From contig NZ_SOAZ01000003.1 of NCBI RefSeq assembly GCF_004364155.1, positions 1 to 64,000 of the forward strand: 64,000 nt of DNA, given 5' to 3'. Numbering within the stretch: position 1 is the first letter of the stretch; each line of letters opens with the position of its first letter. A program made the translations under genes and the position numbers. Origin of the DNA: Fonticella tunisiensis (lineage in GTDB: Bacteria; Bacillota; Clostridia; Clostridiales; Caloramatoraceae). Under the pieces are notes generated by a model. It was not told where the DNA came from, made no database searches, and saw nothing but the letters and a program-made list of their open reading frames with translations. This document shows, in pieces, positions 53,781-63,779 of this stretch.

Positions 53781-56048
53781 TTACTTTAAGCTCATACCAA
53801 CTAATACTCTTTCTATAACTTTAGAAAGCTTTATAAGCTCTATGGGTTTTGAAATGTATGCATCTATAAGATTATTGCTGCTTACCACCTTTTCACTTTC
53901 ATCTATATAGCCGGACATTAATATTACTCCTGTATTTTTCTTAATCTTTTTTATATCAGCTGCCAGTTCACTTCCCTTAAGCCCCGGCATCATATAATCA
54001 GTTATAACAATGTCGAATTTATTATAATCTGACCAAAACTTCTCCAGTGCCCTCTGGCTGTTTGTTTCAGCAACCACTTCATAACCAAGGTGCTCCAGGC
54101 CTTTTTTCAATACTTTAATAATTTTCTCATTATCATCAACTAATAGTATTTTTTTATTATTCTTTATAGTTACTTCAGGACCATTATCATTCTCTAAATC
54201 TGCTTGTCCATCAATCAAAGGTAAATATACCCTAAAGCAGCTTCCTCTGCCCTTCTCACTTTCAACAGTAATGGCCCCCTCATGTTTGTCTATGATGCTT
54301 TGAACTACAAAAAGGCCTAATCCTGTTCCTTCTCCTATCGTTTTTGTTGTAAAGAAGGGCTCAAATATTCTTACTTTTGTTTCTTCATCCATACCGCATC
54401 CTGTATCCTTAACTGTAAGTTCCACATAATTTCTTTCACTAGATAGTGATACATTATTTTCGTTAATTTCTGCACCCTGAACAGTGCGCAGGGATATTTC
54501 AATGATTCCCTCATTATCTTTTATAGCTTGATAGGCATTGGTGCAGAGGTTGAAAATAACCTGATGAATTTGTGCATAATTGCCCCTTATATATCCACAG
54601 TCCTCTTTAATATTTTCCTTTAGAACCACATTCTTCGGCAAAACTGTCTTTAAGAGCTTTAACGTTTCCTTTGTAATCCTGCTAATGCTAAATGATTCCA
54701 TTTTAACCGCTCCAGTATCGTTTCTACTGAAGGATAAAATCTGTTCAACCAATTCCTTACCCCTTTGAGCTGCCTTAAAGATTTCATCAATATCATCATA
54801 ATATTCACTGCCTTCAGGCAGGCTTTCAAGTAATAATTCTGAATAGCCGAGTATTGGGGTTAGCAGATTATTAATATCATGGGCTATTCCTCCTGCAAGG
54901 GTACCAATCATCTTTAGCTTGTGTGAGTGATAAAGTTCCGCCTCCTTCTTTCTTAGCTTCTCTGAGGATTCATTTAACATCTTTAGATATATTGTTTCTT
55001 TTTCAAGTTCCTCCTTGCTTTTTCTCATCATAATTAATTCAGAAATAAGAATATATATTAAAGAAGCAATCAAGCTTACTATTCCGGCAATTTTAATCAA
55101 AAACTTGTTTATTGGTTCCTGAATCTCATCATAGGACATTACTAATGCAATTACCCAAAATTGCTCACCAAGTCGAACAGGCGTGTAGGCATTTAGCTTT
55201 TTTATTTTTCTAAGGACGTTGTCCCCCCACCAATAAGAATAATAGATTGCCGTACCTTCATTTCCTTTTAGCTGGTTCTTTATTAGATCTTCAAGCTCAC
55301 TATAATCCAGATCTGGGTACTTTTTCTTTCTGCTGTCAATAACATTCATCCCAACCTGTTCCTTTACAGGGTGCATTATGATTGTACCGTACTGATCCTT
55401 TACCATTGCATACCCTTTTTCTCCTACTTTCACGGGTGCAATTAATCTGTTATATATATCATAGAGGCTTATCTCTACCGAAACCACCCCCTTAAAGTTA
55501 TCTCCATCAAAAACAGGTTCGCTTACACTCAATATGAAGGTGTTTTTAGCTTCATCCAAATATACCTTTCCAATATGAGTCTTTTTTCCGATTACAACAT
55601 AATCAATATCAGCCTTTAGAATACTGTTAATTTGGGTTTTCCCCTGTGGATATTGCGTCAAAAGCTTACCATTTTCATCAAAAAGATAAACTGCATTTAA
55701 CGCTTTACCCTCGGCTTCATAGTATGATTTAAGCTTATCATTATAAACGTCTAACACTTTACCCTGCTCAATATCTGAAATATTTTTAGCAAAATCTTTA
55801 TCGAGGGTAAGAATCCTTATACTATCCACAACTTCCCTGGTAAACAATTCTATACTTCTAGATATAGATCTGGCTGTTCTCAGCATGTTCTGCTGCTGTT
55901 GTACTATTATTGCTTTTTTATACTCATCGTATGTAAGATAAATAAGAGTACTCAAAATTAATACTAAAGTAATATATACTATTATTTTTGCCCTACCCTT
56001 TTTAAATGTTGCCCTTTCAAACCATCTATTGATTAATGTGCCAATCAT
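53781..56048 (-). CDS. Cache-domain hybrid histidine kinase with C-terminal receiver
   Basis: About 755 residues from ATG at 56048 (MIGTLINRWFERATFKKGRA); the frame extends to 56186 without support. Order: membrane helix (IIVYITLVLILSTLIYL), extracellular Cache region about residues 55-320 including YVVIGKKTHIGKVYLDEAKN and KGVVSVEISLYDIYNRLI, second helix near 335, H-box GGIAHDINNLLTPILGYSEL near 400, HATPase with TDTGCGMDEETKVRIFEPFF and GEGTGLGLFVVQSI, then receiver with ILLVDDNEK and DIVITDYMMPG. It is next to the citrate transporter, so carboxylate sensing is likely but unproved. No DNA-binding output is present. Confidence 0.9.
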   Translation of the reverse strand: MIGTLINRWFERATFKKGRAKIIVYITLVLILSTLIYLTYDEYKKAIIVQQQQNMLRTARSISRSIELFTREVVDSIRILTLDKDFAKNISDIEQGKVLDVYNDKLKSYYEAEGKALNAVYLFDENGKLLTQYPQGKTQINSILKADIDYVVIGKKTHIGKVYLDEAKNTFILSVSEPVFDGDNFKGVVSVEISLYDIYNRLIAPVKVGEKGYAMVKDQYGTIIMHPVKEQVGMNVIDSRKKKYPDLDYSELEDLIKNQLKGNEGTAIYYSYWWGDNVLRKIKKLNAYTPVRLGEQFWVIALVMSYDEIQEPINKFLIKIAGIVSLIASLIYILISELIMMRKSKEELEKETIYLKMLNESSEKLRKKEAELYHSHKLKMIGTLAGGIAHDINNLLTPILGYSELLLESLPEGSEYYDDIDEIFKAAQRGKELVEQILSFSRNDTGAVKMESFSISRITKETLKLLKTVLPKNVVLKENIKEDCGYIRGNYAQIHQVIFNLCTNAYQAIKDNEGIIEISLRTVQGAEINENNVSLSSERNYVELTVKDTGCGMDEETKVRIFEPFFTTKTIGEGTGLGLFVVQSIIDKHEGAITVESEKGRGSCFRVYLPLIDGQADLENDNGPEVTIKNNKKILLVDDNEKIIKVLKKGLEHLGYEVVAETNSQRALEKFWSDYNKFDIVITDYMMPGLKGSELAADIKKIKKNTGVILMSGYIDESEKVVSSNNLIDAYISKPIELIKLSKVIERVLVGMSLK

Positions 56049-56365
56049 ACCTATCATCTCCCATTTTTTCCTTGTGTTATAACGCAAAGCCCTGTGGTAA
56101 ATAATTGCAAATATATAAACTTTGCCTACCCAAAAGAAGATAGGCCTTCCCGCAACAATGACCTGTGTCTGTATTCTCGTATCCACAATTAGATCATGAC
56201 TAACTTCAGGGTAGAATTTATCTACTTTATGTATTGTTCTACCATATCATTGCCCTTTGCAACCACGTAAATTCATACCGACTTACATCACTAATGGATT
56301 GTGCTAACTTTGGATTTTTAACTGGGAAATCCACTTTCCATTAATAAATTCTTATATGCTTTATC

Positions 56366-56632
56366 TAAATCAATCCGTTGTGCTAGTTCAGAGGCTAAGC
56401 GGAGATAAAAAATATATGAAATTCACATAAAGCGTGTAACTAGAAGTTCTAGGCAAAGGGATGCAGAAAAATCCTAGAACTTTCGTGACTTAAGCAAGGC
56501 GAGTTTAACGAAAGTTCTTGATTTTTCAAATCCCGAGCCTTAGAACTTCTTTGCCTAGCGTACTGGTGAATGAAATATATTTTTTATCGCAGCGCCGATC
56601 TGTAAATTTATCTGGCACAACGAATTAAATCA
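56366..56632. mobile_element. MITE-like inverted-repeat element, family D
   Basis: The ends CGTTGTGCTAG (56376-56386) and CTGGCACAACG (56612-56622) are near-perfect inverted copies. Similarity continues inward: GATAAAAAATATAT on the left versus ATATATTTTTTATC on the right, and CTAGGCAAAG versus CTTTGCCTAG further in, and AGAACTTTCGT versus ACGAAAGTTCT at the centre. The whole 270 bp can fold into one long hairpin and encodes nothing. Partial copies occur at 18768, 57117 and 58245. Confidence 0.65.
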
Positions 56633-57116
56633 GTAAACTCTGTTAAAGTGATACTGCCTCTTTTTTAACCATTCTTATTGGTTTTTAAGATTTTTCATAT
56701 CATTGGCACATTCTACATAAGAATTAGTTTTACCTTTGTTTTGTATAGCTCTACCCTTTTCGCAAGATAGCAATTATATACAAACCTACAATGATCAAAG
56801 GTCATATTTAACATTAATTCTTGCTCTTTATTACAATGTCACTTCATTTCACATCACTATTTATGTATATTATACTTTAATGCTAAAACAATTTAAAGTT
56901 ACATCCAAAATTAGAAATTAGTGTAATGTGAATTAGGGAATCATCGAACTTCCCTAATCCAATCCCCTTACATCCTCGACCACATGGGTACGAGGTTTAT
57001 GGGTTATTTCTATTAAAGTCATATAGGCTAACTTCCAAGGCTAACGCAGATAATATAAATACCTGCTATATTTCCCAAAACTTTTTTGTTCGGTGGAAAA
57101 AATAAATGCAATAATT

Positions 57117-57160
57117 TAAATTTTTATCGCAGCATCGGTCTGTATATTTTTTCTGCTTTT
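57117..57160 (-). repeat. MITE-like arm, family D
   Basis: TATCGCAGCATCGGTCTGTA (from 57126) matches TATCGCAGCGCCGATCTGTA in the right arm of the inverted repeat at 56366-56632, followed by a similar T-rich stretch ending in TCTG. A further CACGTTAAAT near 57190 may be the element end. Confidence 0.5.
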
Positions 57161-57383
57161 ATTCCAATGGGCTTTTCAGAGTAACATAACACGTTAAATT
57201 ATAAAAAGTTGCTGAAAATTAAAGATTTTTCAGGTTAAATTTCGTTTAATAATGGCTACAAAACATAATGAATTATTGATTTCTCCAGGATATATTTAAT
57301 ATAATTATTTTGATTTTAATAATAATCCAATAATTCTGTATTGTCTTTTGAATCTATTACTTTGTATATTGAGGGTGGTACAT

Positions 57384-58079
57384 ATGAAACAGCCAAAAAT
57401 TCTTATTGTTGAAGATGATGAGTCTATAAGAAAATTAATTTCCAGAATACTTACAAAGGAAGGCATGCTTACTTATCAGGCTGAAAATGGCAAACAGGCT
57501 CTTCAAAAGATAGATAAATACGACTTTGATTTGATAATTCTAGATATTTTAATGGACGATATCTCCGGTTATGATGTGGCTAGAGCTATAAGGGAGCACG
57601 ACTTAAAATTACCAATTATATTTCTTAGTGGAAAAAAAGAAAATGAAGATATCATTCGTGGCCTGGATATTGGAGCAGATAGTTATATAACAAAGCCATT
57701 TAGTCCTCCTGTTCTTTGTGCACAAGTAAGATCACAAATCAAAAGGCGAAGAGAAATATTGCTTGATAATACCCCCTCAGACTTTATAATTCATGGACCT
57801 TTTAAATTTGATTTGAAGAACTATAAGTTCTATAAGAATGACATAGAAATTAAACTAACCTCAAAGGAAATAAAACTCATAAAATTCTTTATGGAACATC
57901 CAAATCGCGTATTTTCCAAAGAGGAACTGTATCAGAATGTTTGGCATGAAAACTCAGTAGATTACAATAGCATCATGGTTTATATAAAATACCTTAGAAA
58001 CAAAATCGAAGAAGTCCCAGGCAATCCTAAATATCTTAAAACTGTATGGGGAATCGGTTATCAGTTTTCCGTTTATTAA
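57384..58079 (+). CDS. OmpR/PhoB-family response regulator
   Basis: 231 residues from ATG at 57384 with a GAGGGTGG site; the frame extends to 57348 without one. Receiver domain about residues 1-115: acidic pocket ILIVEDDES, phospho-acceptor Asp in FDLIILDILMDDISG, switch Ser in IIFLSGKKE and Lys in SYITKPFSP. A winged-helix output follows from about 140 with KEIKLIKFFMEHPNRVFSKE, VDYNSIMVYIKYLRNKIEE and the terminal KTVWGIGYQF. No kinase gene is in the same operon; the nearest is the hybrid kinase on the other strand at 53781. Confidence 0.93.
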   Translation: MKQPKILIVEDDESIRKLISRILTKEGMLTYQAENGKQALQKIDKYDFDLIILDILMDDISGYDVARAIREHDLKLPIIFLSGKKENEDIIRGLDIGADSYITKPFSPPVLCAQVRSQIKRRREILLDNTPSDFIIHGPFKFDLKNYKFYKNDIEIKLTSKEIKLIKFFMEHPNRVFSKEELYQNVWHENSVDYNSIMVYIKYLRNKIEEVPGNPKYLKTVWGIGYQFSVY

Positions 58080-58144
58080 AAGCACGCTCCGAGAGCTCTC
58101 GCAGATATGAGTAAATTTATATGGAAGAGATTAATTCAAACTGG

Positions 58145-58178
58145 AAATTACTACAGGAGGCAACTTCTGTAGTAATTT
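58145..58178 (+). terminator. Terminator of the response-regulator gene, family C repeat copy 2
   Basis: AAATTACTACAG (58145-58156) pairs perfectly with CTGTAGTAATTT (58167-58178), followed by TTAATTTTTG. Stem and loop resemble the hairpin at 38829-38876, including the loop AGGxxxCAACT. Confidence 0.8.
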
Positions 58179-58244
58179 TTAATTTTTGCAGATTGCCAAA
58201 TTATGTGATAGTATGACTGTTCTTAATTATTATTTTTTATCTAA

Positions 58245-58305
58245 TTTTCTTGTTGTTCTGGTTTTGGCTCCATGAGACGCTGCAATAAAAAATATATTTC
58301 ATTCA
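58245..58305 (+). repeat. MITE-like arm, family D
   Basis: GACGCTGCAATAAAAAATAT followed by ATTTCATTCAT matches the reverse complement of the right arm at 56570-56622 (GGCGCTGCGATAAAAAATAT, ATTTCATTCAC), and the flank GTTGTTCTGG corresponds to the terminal GTTGTGCCAG. Confidence 0.55.
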
Positions 58306-58669
58306 TTAATCATGACAATTGCCACGAAAAGTTATTCCTGTAATCACTATTTTTACAGATAATGGAAGGATATTATTGTATTAGGAAAAATTAAGGACAT
58401 TCCTTTAATTTAACGTATTATGCTAGTGCTAAAACTAAAAAGTAATACAAATAATTAGGTGTATAGCTTCCTACTAACGTCAAACAATTTTTTAAACATA
58501 ATGTTTTAGATGCGCATTGCTATAAAATATATCTTAGTATAATGCAATTATTAACTCTTGACGCGTTTGATAATTTGAGTTATTTAGTACAAGCCTATTA
58601 ATTATACCAAACCAAGGCTCTATTAGATTGAGCTATGCTGCATTACTTGATGTATTGTAAAATTTAAAT

Positions 58670-59017
58670 TTATTGGTTAGGATTATGCGTATTCCAGACT
58701 CTTTCTGCTGTTTTATATACAGAAAGATTATCTAAAATAATATGAACTTCTTTGTTTGGATACTTTTTTAAATCTCGGTAAAAAAGTCTAAAAAATTTCA
58801 TAATTTTCAACATCATAACACTTGGCAAAATCTTTACCATTATGGGGATTAAAAGCTGCAACTATTTGCACTGCAGGCTCTGTCCGCCTATATGTTGCAG
58901 GTAATCTTTTGGAATATCCTGATTTTGTTCAAGAACTACCTAAATATGGCCTTACGGAAAGCGGTCCATTTTTATTAGAACAAAGTGCGACTGCATGTTT
59001 GGGAGGATCGATATAAA
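58670..59017 (-). pseudogene. IS630-type transposase remnant
   Basis: Minus-strand fragments include DPPKHAVALCSNKNGPLSV (near 59010-58950) and, after several frameshifts and deletions, FFRLFYRDLKKYPNKEVHII and LDNLSVYKTAERVWNTHNPN (58670-58800). These correspond to the DDE core of IS630-family transposases: the first Asp region is altered and the second is HIILDN-SVYKT. No intact frame or clear terminal repeat remains. Confidence 0.65.
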
Positions 59018-59803
59018 GATCTATAATATCTTTTTTTAACCTCATAATCAGGATCATTGCTTTGTTATTACACAGCACAATAAAATATGCTGATAAAATC
59101 ACAATATAATAACATTAAAATAATAAAAAATGATTCTAAAAACAGAAGATTAAATAAAATGCTTCTAGTAAAATTAGCCTAAAATGCAAATTATATAAAT
59201 TTAGTACATTTGGTTCTTCAAAGATAAATGAAAAAAGATAATTTTCATACTATCCTTTCTCAATTTATCTTATATAGAATTCTACTGGGCGCTCAGGTGG
59301 TATCCCCACATCACCCTATACTCTCAACAGACACCAAAATATTCAAAGGGAATTTCACCAAATAACACTAAATATGACACATAATAGGAGTATATCCAAA
59401 CCGTCACAAATGTAAATCAAGGAACTATCTTGAAATCGCTCTAGTCTGTTTTCTCTGTCATCTCTATTGGCTCTACATTAACATGATATTTGGTAATTGA
59501 GGTATTCTCTTATGTATACCTCCTTTTAGCTTATCTTTCTCAAAATTTTAATGTATTAATAGTTAAGAGAAAAGGACATAAGAATAAAATTTGAATTAAT
59601 AAAAATATAAATCAATTGACTTTACCAATAAAAAATTTAAAAAAAAGGAAAAATAACTATGAGCTATGCGAATAATCTTCTTAGATTGGATTTAAACAAT
59701 ATAAAAATTCAAAATCAACAATTTTAACAAACTTTTGTTTAAATGTAATGCATAATATGATAAGTATCTGTAAATCCAATTGACCATTAAAGGAGGATAT
59801 ATA

Positions 59804-59902
59804 ATGTTTGACCTAATATTTATAGCTATTCTACTAGTATGCTTCGGATTTATGATAATTTTCACATACTGGTGCGATAAGCAAATTGATGGAATTCAAT
59901 AA
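59804..59902 (+). CDS. 32-residue membrane peptide upstream of kdpF
   Basis: ATG at 59804 is preceded by AGGAGG at good distance. The peptide starts MFDLIFIAILLVCFGFMIIF and ends TYWCDKQIDGIQ: one membrane helix and a short polar tail. Similar tiny peptides precede kdp operons in some Clostridia, as I recall. It may be a small accessory subunit of the K+ pump; this is inferred only from position and size. Confidence 0.6.
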   Translation: MFDLIFIAILLVCFGFMIIFTYWCDKQIDGIQ

Positions 59903-59920
59903 TAGATGGAGGTTATGAAA

Positions 59921-59998
59921 ATGGTAGTACTTCTGATAATAGTCTTTCTTTTATTTATTTATCTTGGTTATGTACTGTTTAATCCTGAGAAATTTTAA
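59921..59998 (+). CDS. kdpF: KdpF, small K+-ATPase subunit
   Basis: 25 residues from ATG at 59921, eight bases after GGAGG; an ATG two codons earlier is too close to that site. It is one membrane helix ending in the KdpF hallmark YLGYVLFNPEKF. KdpF stabilises the KdpABC complex in other bacteria. It lies 17 bp before kdpA. Confidence 0.85.
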   Translation: MVVLLIIVFLLFIYLGYVLFNPEKF

Positions 59999-60015
59999 CT
60001 TGGAGGTTGGTTTAA

Positions 60016-61692
60016 GTGGATTTTTTACAAATAGCAATTACTTTGGCCATATTTGTTCTTCTTTCAATTTTTATTTGAAAATATGTTTATAAGGTCATAA
60101 ATTTTGAGAAAACCTTTGGCAGCAGGTTCTTTGATGTAGTTGATAACTTTATCTATAAAATAACAGGAATAAAAAAGCATGCTATGAATTGGAAGCAATA
60201 TACTGTTGCATTACTATTAACAAATGGAGTAATGGCATTGCTCGTATATATTATATTTAGATTTCAAAGCCTTTTAGGGTTTAACCCCAATTCAAATAAG
60301 GCAATGGAACCCTCACTTGCTTTTAATGCAGCAATAAGCTTCATAACAAATACAAATTTACAGCATTACTCAGGAGAATGGGGGCTATCATATTTAAGTC
60401 AGATGGCTGCTATTACGTTTTTAATGTTTACATCAGCAGCCACAGGCTTTGCAGCAGCTACTGCCTTTATTAGAGGCATTGCAGGCAAGAAAATCCCTGG
60501 AAACTTTTTTGTAGATTTAGTAAGAACAATAACAAGAATTCTAATTCCATTTTCAGTTGTTGTTACACTGCTTTTAGTTTCTCAAGGAGTTCCTCAAACA
60601 TTAACTCCTAATCAAACAGTAACAACAATACAAGGAAATCTGCAGGATATTCCTTTAGGGCCTGTTGCATCCCTTGAGTCAATTAAACATTTAGGAACAA
60701 ATGGAGGAGGATTCTTTGGCTCAAACTCTTCTCATCCATTTGAAAACCCCACTCCGCTGAGCAACTTAATTGAAATGCTTTCTATGATGGCAATACCAGG
60801 AGCCCTGGTGTATGCCTTTGGTCTAACACTTAAAAACAGAAAGCAGGGGTGGGCTATATTTGCTTCTATGGCAATGCTGTTTTTAATGTCCCTGTCACTT
60901 GCCTACTATGCTGAAAAATCCGGAAACCCAGCACTTACAAACATTGGATTAAATCAATCAATGGGTAACATGGAGGGTAAGGAAGTAAGATTCGGTATTG
61001 CGAACTCAGCATTATTTACAACAATAACGACAGCCTTTACAACAGGATCTGTAAACAACATGCACGACTCCCTAACACCACTTGGAGGGCTTGTGCCGCT
61101 ATGGCAGATGATGCTTAATGTCATATTCGGTGGAGAAGGCGTTGGGCTTATGAATATGCTTATGTATGCAATTCTGGCAGTTTTCCTTTGTGGGCTTATG
61201 GTTGGTAGAACCCCTGAGTTTTTAGGTAAAAAGATCGAAGGAAAAGAAATAAAATTGATTGCACTGGTAATATTAATTCATCCATTTATTATACTTGTTC
61301 CTTCTGCAATATCACTGCTTACAAAGCAAGGACTTGCAGGAATAACTAACCCGGGATTTCACGGACTTTCACAGGTTCTTTATGAGTTTACTTCATCAGC
61401 AGCAAATAATGGTTCAGGCTTTGAAGGGCTTATAGATAACACGCTATTCTGGAATATTTCTACAGGCCTTGTAATGTTCCTTGGACGTTATATATCAATT
61501 ATTGCACTCCTTGCAGTTGCAGCATCCCTTGCTTCAAAAAAACCCATACCAGTTGGGCCTGGAACCTTTAGAACTGACAATGCACTATTTACTGTTATTC
61601 TTGTTGTAGTTGTTTTAATTGTAGGTGCATTAACATTCTTTCCTGCACTTGCACTGGGACCTATCGCTGAACATTTAACATTAGGACATTGA
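60016..61692 (+). CDS. kdpA: K+-transporting ATPase channel subunit KdpA, interrupted by an in-frame TGA
   Basis: The full frame from GTG at 60016 (GGAGG nine bases upstream) is 558 codons with TGA at codon 21 (60076-60078). Around it the sequence reads LQIAITLAIFVLLSIFI, stop, KYVYKVINFEKTF, where homologues have Gly-Lys-Tyr. GGA to TGA by one base explains it. The rest is intact, with MNWKQYTVALLL, KHLGTNGGGFFGSNSSHPFE, TTAFTTGSVNNMHDSLTPLG and FTSSAANNGSGFEG filter regions. From the internal ATG at 60184 the product would lack the first helix. It is either a real nonsense allele or a sequencing error. Confidence 0.85.
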
Positions 61693-61706
61693 TGAGGTGA
61701 AAATAA

Positions 61707-63767
61707 ATGAGTAATGATAGAAGAAAAGGCTTTATAACAAAGGAGATTTTAAGGGATTCCATTAAAGAATCCTTTGTAAAGCTTAACCCTAAATATATGA
61801 TAAAAAATCCTGTTATGTTTATTGTTGAAGTTGGAACTTTTATTACGCTTTTCCTTACTATTTTCCCTAATGCTTTTGGGGAGACAGGTTCTAATCTTCA
61901 TTTATATAACGGAATAGTTTTCTTTATACTCTTTGTTACTGTTTTATTTGCTAACTTTGCAGAAGCTGTAGCAGAGGGAAGAGGAAAAGCACAGGCAGAA
62001 AGTTTAAAAAAGACACGTAAGGACACTAAAGCAAAGCTTATAGATAAAAACGGAAATATTAAGATTATAAATGCAAGTGAAACTAAAAAGGGAGATATCG
62101 TTCTTGTTGAGGCAGGAGATTTAATCCCAAACGATGGTGAGGTAATCGAGGGTCTTGCATCGGTTGATGAATCTGCAATTACAGGTGAGTCTGCACCTGT
62201 TTTGAAGGAAGCAGGCGGGGATTTTAGCTCTGTTACAGGTGGAACAAAAGTTGTTAGCGACTGGTTAAAAATAAGGATAACGGCAACACCTGGAGAATCT
62301 TTCCTTGATAAAATGATTAATCTTGTTGAAGGTGCTTCAAGACTGAAGACTCCTAATGAAATTGCCTTAACAATGATACTTGTTAGCTTAACTATGATAT
62401 TTTTAATCGTTGTTGTAACCTTATATCCATTAGCAAAATACGTTGGGATTACTATACCTGTATCAACATTGATTGCCCTGCTTGTTTGCTTAATACCAAC
62501 AACTATAGGTGGTCTATTATCTGCTATAGGGATTGCAGGCATGGATAGAGTTACAAGGTTTAACGTTATTGCTATGTCAGGTAAGGCTGTTGAGGCCTGT
62601 GGTGACGTTAATACATTGATTCTTGATAAAACAGGCACAATAACATATGGAAATAGACTTGCAGCAGAGTTTATACCTGTTGGAAAGCATACAGAGAAAG
62701 AAATCACAAGGTTTGCTCTGATATCTTCCCTAAAGGACGAAACACCTGAAGGAAGATCAACTATAGAACTTGCGAATAAGTTAGGTGTTCAGGTAAATGC
62801 AGATGAATATAAAGATGCCGAATTTATTGAGTTTACAGCTCAATCAAGGATGAGTGGAGTAGATTTGAAAAACGGTACTAAGATTAGAAAAGGTGCTGCA
62901 GACGCTATAAAAAAATTCGTAATGGATTTAGGCGGTAAGATTCCAGATGATCTTGACAAAGTTACAACAAAAATAGCAGGTATCGGTGGTACACCCCTTG
63001 CAGTGTCAGTCGATAAGGACATAATAGGTGTTATATATCTTAAGGATACTGTAAAACCTGGTCTTGTTGAGAGATTTGAAAGACTTAGAGAGATGGGAAT
63101 TAAAACTATTATGTGTACAGGTGATAACCCTCTTACTGCAGCAACAATAGCAAAGGAAGCAGGGGTTGATGAATTCATCGCAGAGGCAAAGCCTGAGGAT
63201 AAAATAGAGGCTATTAAAAGAGAGCAGGCAGAAGGAAAGCTTGTTGCCATGACTGGTGACGGTACAAATGATGCTCCTGCATTGGCACAGGCTGACGTAG
63301 GGCTTGCAATGAATAGCGGTACTACAGCTGCTAAGGAAGCTGCAAACATGATTGACCTTGACTCAGATCCAACAAAGATTCTTGAAGTCGTAGAAATTGG
63401 AAAGCAGCTTCTTATAACTAGAGGAGCCCTAACAACATTTAGTATAGCAAATGACGTTGCAAAATATTTTGCTATTATTCCTGCTATATTTTCAATTGCT
63501 ATTCCTCAAATGAATGTAATGAATATAATGAGACTTGCTACTCCACAAAGTGCAATACTATCAGCATTAATATTTAATGCAATAATAATTCCAGCATTAA
63601 TTCCAATTGCAATGAGAGGAGTAAAATATAGACCTATGAAGGCTGAAGCTCTTTTTACAAGAAATATTTTAATTTATGGATTAGGTGGAATGATTGTTCC
63701 TTTCATAGGCATTAAAGTAATAGATATGTTGATAAACCCTATTTTAAAAGTTCTAAACTTGGGGTAG
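61707..63767 (+). CDS. kdpB: K+-transporting P-type ATPase subunit KdpB
   Basis: 686 residues, normal length. It hydrolyses ATP to drive K+ uptake through KdpA. Visible are the actuator motif [14 protein letters not shown], the P-type phosphorylation site [13 protein letters not shown] near residue 307, the nucleotide-domain [15 protein letters not shown] and the hinge [20 protein letters not shown] near 515. About seven membrane helices. A GAGGTG site precedes ATG, 14 bp after kdpA. Confidence 0.97.
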   Translation: MSNDRRKGFITKEILRDSIKESFVKLNPKYMIKNPVMFIVEVGTFITLFLTIFPNAFGETGSNLHLYNGIVFFILFVTVLFANFAEAVAEGRGKAQAESLKKTRKDTKAKLIDKNGNIKIINASETKKGDIVLVEAGDLIPNDGEVIEGLASVDESAITGESAPVLKEAGGDFSSVTGGTKVVSDWLKIRITATPGESFLDKMINLVEGASRLKTPNEIALTMILVSLTMIFLIVVVTLYPLAKYVGITIPVSTLIALLVCLIPTTIGGLLSAIGIAGMDRVTRFNVIAMSGKAVEACGDVNTLILDKTGTITYGNRLAAEFIPVGKHTEKEITRFALISSLKDETPEGRSTIELANKLGVQVNADEYKDAEFIEFTAQSRMSGVDLKNGTKIRKGAADAIKKFVMDLGGKIPDDLDKVTTKIAGIGGTPLAVSVDKDIIGVIYLKDTVKPGLVERFERLREMGIKTIMCTGDNPLTAATIAKEAGVDEFIAEAKPEDKIEAIKREQAEGKLVAMTGDGTNDAPALAQADVGLAMNSGTTAAKEAANMIDLDSDPTKILEVVEIGKQLLITRGALTTFSIANDVAKYFAIIPAIFSIAIPQMNVMNIMRLATPQSAILSALIFNAIIIPALIPIAMRGVKYRPMKAEALFTRNILIYGLGGMIVPFIGIKVIDMLINPILKVLNLG

Positions 63768-63779
63768 GAGGTAGAAATA

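Larger units (their letters stand above)
56049..57383. other. Repeat-rich intergenic region
   Basis: About 1.3 kb without a supported gene. It holds a large imperfect inverted repeat (56366-56632), a hairpin ATTAGGGAA/TTCCCTAAT (about 56934-56961), a CCTCG/CGAGG hairpin near 56975 and a partial arm at 57117-57160. The short frame at 56736-56921 lacks a ribosome-binding site and looks random. Confidence 0.5.
58179..59803. other. Sparse region upstream of kdp
   Basis: About 1.6 kb with one repeat arm (58245-58305), a transposase remnant (58670-59017) and otherwise A+T-rich sequence. Near 59290-59330 a short GC-richer patch contains GGTGGTATCCCCAC; I could not assign it. A 22-codon frame from ATG at about 59659 has a weak AAGGAAAA site. 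I see no c-di-AMP riboswitch core before kdp and no convincing promoter. Confidence 0.45.

Noticed and set aside
57341-57370. Promoter TTGTCT-18-TATATT before the response-regulator gene
   Set aside because: It would place the transcription start inside the ribosome-binding site, so it is unlikely to be the functional promoter.
327-58305. CRISPR-like array
   Set aside because: The repeats are few, dispersed over tens of kilobases and palindromic, with no regularly spaced spacers or cas genes.
58822-59016. Plus-strand ORF of 64 residues
   Set aside because: It is the antisense shadow of the decayed IS630-type transposase.
59220-59540. c-di-AMP (ydaO) riboswitch or other known leader before kdp
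   Set aside because: The region does not show the conserved ydaO core, and it lies far from the first kdp start. The GC-richer patch could not be matched to anything.
60076-60078. TGA in kdpA as selenocysteine
   Set aside because: The expected residue is Gly, no hairpin follows the TGA, and no Sec-containing KdpA is known to me. A point mutation or base error is simpler.
61898-62707. Long minus-strand ORF inside kdpB
   Set aside because: It is the antisense shadow of a highly conserved coding region.
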